Origin: Anaerolineae bacterium
GTDB taxonomy: Bacteria > Chloroflexota > Anaerolineae > Anaerolineales > E44-bin32
Direction: 5' to 3'
DNA: 39,215 nt
NCBI GenBank assembly: GCA_030605795.1
Contig: JAUWHR010000009.1
Span: 1 to 39,215 of the forward strand
The notes under the pieces are model-generated. The model was given only the letters and a program-made list of their open reading frames with translations. It was not told the origin of the DNA and ran no database searches. Every line of letters begins with the position of its first letter. Position 1 is the first letter of the stretch. The translations under genes and the position numbers were made by a program. Of this stretch, positions 34,581-39,215 are shown piece after piece.

Positions 34581-35678
34581 ATGATGACTACAACAGATGA
34601 AAAGTATTGGGCTGAATACGATGGCTTGCAGCATGCTAAGCATCAGCTATTAAGATCATATCTTGGTGGGTGGTTCCCGATCCTTTCCTCTTGGCAAGGA
34701 CGAGTCCTCTATCTTGATTGCCATGCCGGTAGAGGTAGGCATACAACTGGTCATGAGGGCTCACCAATCTTGGCGTTGCGTTTGTTAAGAGATCATCGCC
34801 ATAGTAGCAAAGTCTTATCTGAAACCGAGGTCAATTTTTATTTTTTCGAAATAAGCCAAGCGAATTATCAGCGATTGACTGAAGAAATAGATAATCTCGG
34901 TACACTGCCTTCCAATATACTGGTGTTTCCTTTACAAACTGATTATGAGAATCATCTCCGAAAAGAATTTTCAGATCTTAGAGCTAAAGGTCAACAACTC
35001 GCACCCTGTTTCGCATTTATTGATCCATATGGCTTCTCCATTTCTATTGATTTTCTAAATGAGATTTTGTCCTTCCCCTCCACTGAATTGCTAGTCAACT
35101 TCATGTATCGATATGTAGATATGGCAATTAGACATGAAAATCAGGCCGATAATATGGATGCACTATTCAACTGTGAAGATTGGCGAGAATTAATACATAT
35201 AAGTGATGCAACCGAGCGTTCGAACGCTACGGTTAGTTTATTCTCCAATCAACTCAATGCGCAGTACGTGACTCACATGTATATGTTGGGGGAAAATCGC
35301 GCTCTGAAATATGCTCTCATTCACGCAACTAATCATCGAAGAGGGCGAGAGCTTATCAAAGAAGCTATGTGGACTGTAATACCTGACGGCACCTTCACTG
35401 CAAGTGAGCGTGATTCACCAGATCAACCAGTTTTGCTTGTTCCTGAGCCAAATCTAGAGCCGCTAAAAGCTACTGTTTGGGATCAATTTGCAGGCTCATC
35501 AGTTGAATCCAGTCAGATGCATGATTGGCTTATAGATGAGCTTTACCTCCCAAAGCATCTACGCCATATCCTGCGAGAATATCGAAATAGAGGGATTATC
35601 GAAGCTTCAGGTTATGAGGGGAGATTTGCCTTTAAAAAGAATCCGATATTCGCCTTTCCGGCGAACCGACCAGATTAA
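34581..35678 (+). CDS. tcmP: Three-Cys-motif partner protein TcmP
   Basis: About 365 residues from the ATG at 34581 with GGGGGA upstream (in-frame GTG at 34563 is an alternative). It matches the TcmP family: KYWAEYDGLQHAKHQLLRSY at the start, LYLDCHAGRGRHTTG resembling a SAM-binding glycine loop, and CFAFIDPYGFSISID as the core (I)DP-(F/Y)-G motif. The C-terminus looks like a winged helix (HDWLIDELYLPKHLRHIL). TcmP is named for its constant neighbour, the Gp37/Gp68 (DUF5131) protein, which follows here. A methyltransferase-like activity and a phage or DNA link are likely but unproven. Confidence 0.85.
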   Translation: MMTTTDEKYWAEYDGLQHAKHQLLRSYLGGWFPILSSWQGRVLYLDCHAGRGRHTTGHEGSPILALRLLRDHRHSSKVLSETEVNFYFFEISQANYQRLTEEIDNLGTLPSNILVFPLQTDYENHLRKEFSDLRAKGQQLAPCFAFIDPYGFSISIDFLNEILSFPSTELLVNFMYRYVDMAIRHENQADNMDALFNCEDWRELIHISDATERSNATVSLFSNQLNAQYVTHMYMLGENRALKYALIHATNHRRGRELIKEAMWTVIPDGTFTASERDSPDQPVLLVPEPNLEPLKATVWDQFAGSSVESSQMHDWLIDELYLPKHLRHILREYRNRGIIEASGYEGRFAFKKNPIFAFPANRPD

Positions 35679-35694
35679 ATCGAGTTAGACAAGA

Positions 35695-35738
35695 TTGACA
35701 TGACTTTTATGCTGTTATATTATTAGAACGATAGTTCT
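35695..35738 (+). promoter_or_regulatory. Sigma-70 promoter with LexA-type operator before the DUF5131 gene
   Basis: TTGACA (35695-35700), 17 bases, then TATTAT (35718-35723) is a near-consensus promoter. Directly after it, AGAACGATAGTTCT (35725-35738) contains GAAC-N4-GTTC, the consensus of Gram-positive-type LexA boxes, placed over the expected transcription start. The gene may therefore be SOS-controlled. Confidence 0.6.
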
Positions 35739-35771
35739 ATGTGCGCTTTTCGTAATTCGGGAGGTGTAGGT

Positions 35772-36491
35772 ATGGCAAAAATAAGTTCTATTGAGTGGAC
35801 GAATGCAACATGGAACCCATGGCACGGATGTATCAAGGTATCACCAGGGTGCAAGCATTGCTATATGTTTAGAGATAAGCGTAGGTATGGTCAAGAGCCA
35901 GCAAGGATCGTAAGGAGTAAAACAACTTTCCATGAGCCTATAAGTTGGCACTCACCGATGTTGATATTCGCATGTTCATGGTCCGATTGGTTTATTGAAG
36001 CTGCAGATGATTGGCGAGATGAGGCGTGGGACGTTATCAGGAATACTCCTTACCACACCTACCAAATACTAACGAAAAGGCCTGAGCGTATACTCGATCA
36101 CTTACCTGTTGATTGGAATTCGGGTTGGAATAATGTTTGGATGGGTGTAAGTATTGAAAATCAGGATTATGTTTATCGAAAAGAATTACTTGACGGTGTT
36201 CCTGCGAAAGTGAGGTTTATTAGTGCTGAGCCATTGATAGGTCCCATTAAATTTGGATCTCTAGATAAGATTGATTGGGTCATAACTGGTGGTGAAAGTG
36301 GTCCACGAGCGCGTCCCATGAATCCCGAATGGGCAACATCTATCAAGGATCAATGTCTCGAGGCTTCTGTTCCTTTCTTTCACAAACAGAACGGAGGTAC
36401 AACAAGAGAAGACGGTGCTTGGGGTGGACGTCTTCTTGATGAACGGACGTGGGATGCAATGCCGGTGTCGGGAATCGTACCTCTTAATTGA
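35772..36491 (+). CDS. Gp37/Gp68 family (DUF5131) three-Cys protein
   Basis: 239 residues from the ATG at 35772, which has GGGAGGTG upstream; the frame runs to an ATG at 35739, but homologues begin MAKISSIEWT-x-ATWNPW. The three-cysteine motif is C-x6-C-x2-C (GCIKVSPGCKHCY, Cys20, 27, 30), similar to a radical-SAM or zinc site, followed by FACSWSDWFIEAADDWRDE, ILTKRPERI, WMGVSIENQ and WVITGGESGPRARPM, typical of Gp37/Gp68 of phages. It is paired with tcmP and has its own promoter. The function is not established; a tRNA or nucleobase modification-like role is a guess. Confidence 0.88.
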   Translation: MAKISSIEWTNATWNPWHGCIKVSPGCKHCYMFRDKRRYGQEPARIVRSKTTFHEPISWHSPMLIFACSWSDWFIEAADDWRDEAWDVIRNTPYHTYQILTKRPERILDHLPVDWNSGWNNVWMGVSIENQDYVYRKELLDGVPAKVRFISAEPLIGPIKFGSLDKIDWVITGGESGPRARPMNPEWATSIKDQCLEASVPFFHKQNGGTTREDGAWGGRLLDERTWDAMPVSGIVPLN

Positions 36492-36539
36492 AGTGAGTAA
36501 ACATAGGCTTAGATCAAATAATTAGTGAATTCGGCGATG

Positions 36540-36661
36540 CCTAACCCTTCACTACAGCCGACCCCGCGGGCTGCGCGATTTGGAAACCATGGAGTTTAAT
36601 TTTAAGTCTTGAAAAACAGACGATGAGCCGAGCGGGGCCGCTCATCTCGCGCCGTTAGGCG
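36540..36661. repeat. attC-like integron recombination site
   Basis: 122 bases bounded by GCCTAAC (R'', matches RYYYAAC) and GTTAGGC (R', matches GTTRRRY). Inside, AGCCGACCCCGC (left) and GCGGGGCCGCT (right) are complementary except for an unpaired A and one mismatch, the extrahelical-base feature of attC stems, with a further GGGCT/AGCC pairing and a loop of about 50 bases. Length is in the usual attC range. It separates the TcmP/DUF5131 cassette from the AlkD-like cassette. Confidence 0.7.
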
Positions 36662-36691
36662 GATGGCAATTCATCTCGAGTCCATTCCGTA

Positions 36692-37348
36692 ATGCTTCTT
36701 ATGAAACCTCAAGAACTAGCCAGGGAAATCATCAGGGATTTCGAATCTCTTCCCGAAATGAGAACGGCTCCAATGCGTCACGTTCGTCGCACTTATTCCA
36801 AACAGCTTAGCTCAGAATCTGGAGAATTCATCCTTTCCTTGGCGCATTCAATAATCAATTCAGGAAAGCACCGTTGGATCGCGTATGAGCTTATTCATGA
36901 TCACCCGGCAGCATTTCGTTCCTTAGATAAGGATCAACTTGATGCTCTTGGCCGCGGCATAAACAGCTGGTCATCAGTAGATAGCTTTGCCCGAACTTTG
37001 TCCGGCCCGGCATGGCGAGATGGACTGATCACGATCGAAACAATACGTAACTGGGCTCGATCTCAAGACCGGTGGTGGAGGCGTGCAGCCCTTGTCAGCA
37101 CTGTGGCGCTAAATGTGAGGTCGAGAGGCGGCAAAGGAGATGTTCCCACTACTCTAGGCATCTGTGAAATATTGGCTGATGATCCGGATGACATGGTTGT
37201 TAAAGCTCTATCTTGGGCTCTACGCGAGCTTGTTGTGCATGACCCTGAAGCAATCCTAGATTTCTTAGCCAAGCACGACGAGGTGCTTGCCGCCAGGATC
37301 AAGCGGGAGGTTATGAACAAGATCGAGACTGGATTGAAGAATCCATGA
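36692..37348 (+). CDS. AlkD-like DNA alkylation repair (HEAT-repeat) protein
   Basis: 218 residues starting 31 bases after the attC core site, as expected for a cassette gene; an in-frame ATG at 36701 is an alternative start. The helical repeats (FILSLAHSIINSGKHRWIAY, WSSVDSFARTLSG, QDRWWRRAALVSTVAL, DDMVVKALSWALRELV) match the HEAT-like AlkD family, which recognises and may excise alkylated bases without base flipping. The W-R-x-x-x-R-A-A-L and WALRE segments are those that hold DNA in AlkD; the catalytic Asp is not certain. A repair or DNA-binding role is likely. Confidence 0.7.
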   Translation: MLLMKPQELAREIIRDFESLPEMRTAPMRHVRRTYSKQLSSESGEFILSLAHSIINSGKHRWIAYELIHDHPAAFRSLDKDQLDALGRGINSWSSVDSFARTLSGPAWRDGLITIETIRNWARSQDRWWRRAALVSTVALNVRSRGGKGDVPTTLGICEILADDPDDMVVKALSWALRELVVHDPEAILDFLAKHDEVLAARIKREVMNKIETGLKNP

Positions 37349-37384
37349 GCCATCTGCTCGATTGAAGCCATCTGAACCGTTCGG

Positions 37385-37448
37385 GGACATAGGTAACAGA
37401 AAATTCTAAAGACATAGGTGACACAAATTCTAAGGACATCGGTAACAC
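37385..37448. repeat. Three short direct repeats at the end of a degraded IS481 element
   Basis: GGACATAGGTAACA (37385), AGACATAGGTGACAC (37410) and GGACATCGGTAACAC (37434) are repeated every 24-25 bases. This arrangement and sequence are typical of an IS481-type left end with multiple transposase-binding sites. Confidence 0.65.
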
Positions 37449-37473
37449 TGTCCTCTTGGAGGAGGTGGTGCCC

Positions 37474-37715
37474 ATGCCCTGGAAAGGTGTTACCGTGAGC
37501 GAACAGAGACAGAGATTTCTCGAAGACTACCAGCTGAACTACTACTCCATCAGCGAACTAGCCGAACGCTTCAGCATATCCCGTAAGACAGCCCATAAGT
37601 GGATCAACCGGTTCAAGCAACATGGCCAGGCTGGGTTTCACGAGCACTCGCGCCGGCCGTACAGCTGTCCCTGGCAGATGAGCTCGAGGCCGTTAGGCCG
37701 TTAGTCATCCTCTAA
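37474..37715 (+). pseudogene. IS481-family transposase fragment (frameshifted N-terminus)
   Basis: An ATG with GGAGGAGGTG upstream starts MPWKGVTVSEQRQRFLEDYQ, then SISELAERFSISRKTAHKWI, the helix-turn-helix of IS481 transposases, and RRPYSCP. Around 37655-37680 the frame shifts: a second frame continues with LSLADELEAVRPLVIL, which fits the expected sequence, then hits a TAA at 37713. The integrase catalytic core is absent, so the element is dead. Confidence 0.8.
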
Positions 37716-37727
37716 TTCTCAGCAGGG

Positions 37728-37804
37728 TTGACAGAATCTTTAATGTCAGATATTATCAGACATATGTCAGTATTAGTCTTACATATGACAGACCTTTTCT
37801 GACA
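37728..37804 (+). promoter_or_regulatory. Consensus promoter and TGTCAG-type operators of the wHTH/nucleotidyltransferase pair
   Basis: TTGACA (37728-37733), 17 bases, TATTAT (37751-37756). The -10 lies inside a 19-base near-palindrome TGTCAGATATTATCAGACA (37744-37762), followed by GACATATGTC (37759-37768), TGTCA (37765) facing TGACA, and TCTGACA (37798-37804). Several half-sites of the same type suggest cooperative self-repression by the winged-helix protein that follows. Confidence 0.65.
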
Positions 37805-37815
37805 ATAATGACGCC

Positions 37816-38157
37816 ATGAAAATAGCTATGTTGGAACCTATTCTGGGCTCAGTCAACTCCGAGAGAGTGCTCATATATATTCTGACCAATGAAGAAGGAT
37901 ATGCGCGCGAGATTGCCAGATTCTTCGATGCAGATCCGGATTCCATCCATAAACAACTAACGAAGCTTGAATCAGGTGCCGTATTAATCAGCAGAGAAGC
38001 AGGCCGAACAATTCTGTATCGGTTCAATCCCCGCTATGCATTCCTGCCAGAGCTAAAGAGCTTGCTCGAGAAAGCCCTGACGTTCTATCCGGAGGAAGAG
38101 CGTGAGCGCCTCATGATGACAAGGCGACGCCCCAGGCGCAGAGGCAAGCCATCGTGA
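37816..38157 (+). CDS. Winged-helix transcriptional regulator, probable antitoxin or autorepressor
   Basis: 113 residues with an ArsR-type winged helix: EGYAREIARFFDADPDSIHKQ is the recognition helix pair, and LESGAVLISREAGRTILYRF is the wing. The C-terminus is Arg-rich (TRRRPRRRGK). The start follows a promoter full of TGTCAG half-sites. The stop overlaps the nucleotidyltransferase start by four bases. The pairing suggests a toxin-antitoxin or AbiEi/AbiEii-like unit with this protein as repressor. Confidence 0.75.
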   Translation: MKIAMLEPILGSVNSERVLIYILTNEEGYAREIARFFDADPDSIHKQLTKLESGAVLISREAGRTILYRFNPRYAFLPELKSLLEKALTFYPEEERERLMMTRRRPRRRGKPS

Positions 38158-38639
38158 AACATGTTCGCGATATGACCCAGGCGGAATTAGGCGCATATGT
38201 CCAATCACACTTGGGCGCTAAAGGGATTGATGTTGTCTTATCAGGTGGTGCAGTCGTGGCAATTTATACTTCCGGAAAGTACGTTTCGCCCGATCTCGAT
38301 CTTGTCAATCGATATTCTGCCAAACGTTCGGTGATAAAAAGTGCAATGGAAGAGCTGGGATTTCAAGAAGCGGGAAGACACTTCGAGCATCCCGATTCAG
38401 AATTCTTCGTGGAGTTCCCTCCCGGGCCGCTTTCACTCGGCGAGGAAAACATTATCCGGATCGTCGAGCTCGAAATGGAAACTGGCATCTTGCGCATAAT
38501 CTCGCCGACTGATTGTGTGAAGGACAGGCTCGCCTGGTATTACCACGATGGCGATAGGCAGTGCTTGTCGCAAGCGATTCTGGTATCAAATGAGCATCAG
38601 ATCGACATTGGTGAAATCAGGAAGTGGTCAGAGGGATAG
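38154..38639 (+). CDS. Nucleotidyltransferase (AbiEii/MNT-like) toxin candidate
   Basis: 161 residues from a GTG overlapping the regulator stop. The nucleotidyltransferase signature is visible as LSGGAVVAIYTSGKYVSPDLDLV: glycine pair followed by the DLD metal-binding residues. The later segment RIISPTDCVKDRLAWYYH is typical of this small NTase family. After the TAG stop the same frame continues with GKLEEFEKIKAQLEG before a second TAG, which matches the usual C-terminal helix; a single change in the stop codon may have truncated the protein by about 16 residues. The target of nucleotidylation is unknown. Confidence 0.75.
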   Translation: MKHVRDMTQAELGAYVQSHLGAKGIDVVLSGGAVVAIYTSGKYVSPDLDLVNRYSAKRSVIKSAMEELGFQEAGRHFEHPDSEFFVEFPPGPLSLGEENIIRIVELEMETGILRIISPTDCVKDRLAWYYHDGDRQCLSQAILVSNEHQIDIGEIRKWSEG

Positions 38640-38814
38640 GGAAAACTTGAGGAATTCGAGAAGATAAAAGCACAGCTTGAGGGGTAGATGACCACGGATC
38701 CAAGTTTTCGAACGGACGCCTAATCTCGCTGGAGCCCTTTACAGGACCTTCGGCGGACCCGGCCTAAGCGCGAAAATCCATTGATAATTGATTTGCCCAG
38801 CTGTCGTCGACCAC

Positions 38815-38938
38815 ATAACAAGTCACCCAGTCGCGCTATTCAGGATACTCTTGAGGCTTGCATCGTGTATGAAGCGTTCTGAGTTATATTTGGCATCATT
38901 GCCACAGCCTCACAGCGGGTGAGTTCCGGCCGTTAGGC
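38815..38938. repeat. Possible degenerate attC site
   Basis: The right end is GTTAGGC (38932-38938), a perfect R' core. AAGTCACCC (38820-38828) pairs with GGGTGAGTT (38917-38925) except for one G-G position, like an extrahelical base. The left R'' box is poor (CATAAC) and lacks the usual spacer, so this may be only half of a site. Confidence 0.35.
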
Positions 38939-38999
38939 GGGCACGATGAATAAGAAGGAACATTGCTTCAGAAGAATCCGCTACAGGGACGTAGCTCAA

Positions 39000-39032
39000 G
39001 GGTTACCCCAAGGCAGTGCTCATGGGTAACCC
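39000..39032. terminator. Hairpin downstream of the minus-strand GyrI-like gene
   Basis: Arms GGGTTACCC and GGGTAACCC around 15 bases, 18 bases past the stop of the minus-strand gene. There is no T-run, so intrinsic termination is uncertain. Confidence 0.4.
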
Positions 39033-39050
39033 AGAACGCTACGAACAGCA

Positions 39051-39215
39051 CTATTCAGCAATCGGGAGGTATAGGTCGAGGACGAACTCTATCCCTGGGG
39101 AATCTATTGGGATGTTTTCCTCCATCCATTGATGGTTACCGCACTTGTACTTGCTGTCTTCGCGCCAGGCAACTAGTTTCTTCCAGGTCGCGCCAATAAC
39201 ATCGTATTCTCCATC
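39051..39215 (-). CDS. GyrI-like / AraC effector-binding domain protein, C-terminus (cut by window end)
   Basis: 54 residues in frame to a TAG at 39051. The sequence has GEYDVIGATWKKLVAWRED, then NHQWMEEN and the ending LDLYLPIAE, which matches the C-terminus of GyrI-like small-molecule-binding domains. The start lies outside the window. It runs opposite to the preceding cassette genes, which is less common in integron arrays. Confidence 0.7.
   Translation of the reverse strand, partial: DGEYDVIGATWKKLVAWREDSKYKCGNHQWMEENIPIDSPGIEFVLDLYLPIAE

Larger units (their letters stand above)
38640..39050. other. Intergenic segment with cassette-boundary signals
   Basis: 411 bases without a supported gene. 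They include the readthrough tail of the nucleotidyltransferase (38640-38687), an attC-like right half (38815-38938) and a 9-bp hairpin (39000-39032) that may end the minus-strand gene at the window edge. Confidence 0.5.

Noticed and set aside
37692-37698. GTTAGGC as a third attC core
   Set aside because: It lies in transposase-derived coding sequence (the LEAVRPLVIL segment) and has no matching left arm, so it is probably chance.
1-39215. CRISPR arrays, tRNA or rRNA genes, prophage structural genes
   Set aside because: I looked for regularly spaced repeats, tRNA arms and rRNA-like stretches on both strands and found none; the only spaced direct repeats are the three at the IS481 end.

Overview
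The window looks like chromosomal DNA of an uncultured, probably anaerobic or facultative bacterium. The gene content best fits the phylum Chloroflexota (Anaerolineae or Dehalococcoidia type): an NBR1-like Ig lipoprotein, an ECF sigma factor paired with a DUF5667-type partner, a PKD-domain secreted protein, many GTG starts, and several acyl-CoA and molybdenum-hydroxylase enzymes. This placement is inferred from gene families only; there is no rRNA or tRNA in the window to confirm it.

Left part (1-11,030). The C-terminal half of an MFS transporter is followed by a three-gene 2-hydroxyacyl-CoA dehydratase / benzoyl-CoA reductase-type operon (two Fe-S subunits plus one ATP-dependent activator). 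Next come a convergent nitronate monooxygenase, an acyl-CoA dehydrogenase broken by one in-frame TAA, and two paralogous cysteine-rich dicluster ferredoxin-like proteins that share an unusual CNCCPCCC motif. A RAYT (REP-associated tyrosine transposase) sits between the two paralogues, with REP-like palindromes nearby. A 56-residue membrane protein and an N-formylglutamate amidohydrolase-like enzyme complete this part.

Middle (11,030-22,000). This is an envelope and signalling block: an NBR1-Ig lipoprotein, an ECF sigma factor with its DUF5667 membrane partner, a divergent kinase-like membrane protein lacking key catalytic residues, and a secreted PKD protein with C-terminal cysteine repeats. 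A long error-prone-type DNA polymerase III alpha subunit follows.

Right-centre (22,000-34,000). A co-directional catabolic cluster encodes an FdrA/YahF-like CoA-ligase-fold protein, a GNAT-like protein, a thiolase-like protein with Pro in place of the nucleophilic Cys, its DUF35 partner, a DUF1116 (YahG/YlbE) protein, a metal-dependent cyclase/amidohydrolase, and a three-subunit xanthine-dehydrogenase-type molybdenum hydroxylase. The combination suggests breakdown of an N-containing (ureide, N-heterocycle or amide) compound, but the substrate cannot be read from sequence. Two flavin-type genes follow on the minus strand: a PNPOx-like protein and a VOC-nitroreductase fusion.

Right end (34,100-39,215). 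This is a more AT-rich accessory region with signs of integron-type gene cassettes: a convincing 122-bp attC-like site at 36,540-36,661 and a weaker one ending at 38,938. It carries a TcmP / Gp37Gp68 (DUF5131) pair, the second gene with a strong sigma-70 promoter and a GAAC-N4-GTTC LexA-type box; an AlkD-like HEAT protein; a degraded IS481 transposase; a winged-helix / nucleotidyltransferase pair resembling a toxin-antitoxin or defence module with its own operator; and the C-terminus of a GyrI-like protein on the minus strand. No integrase gene lies in the window.
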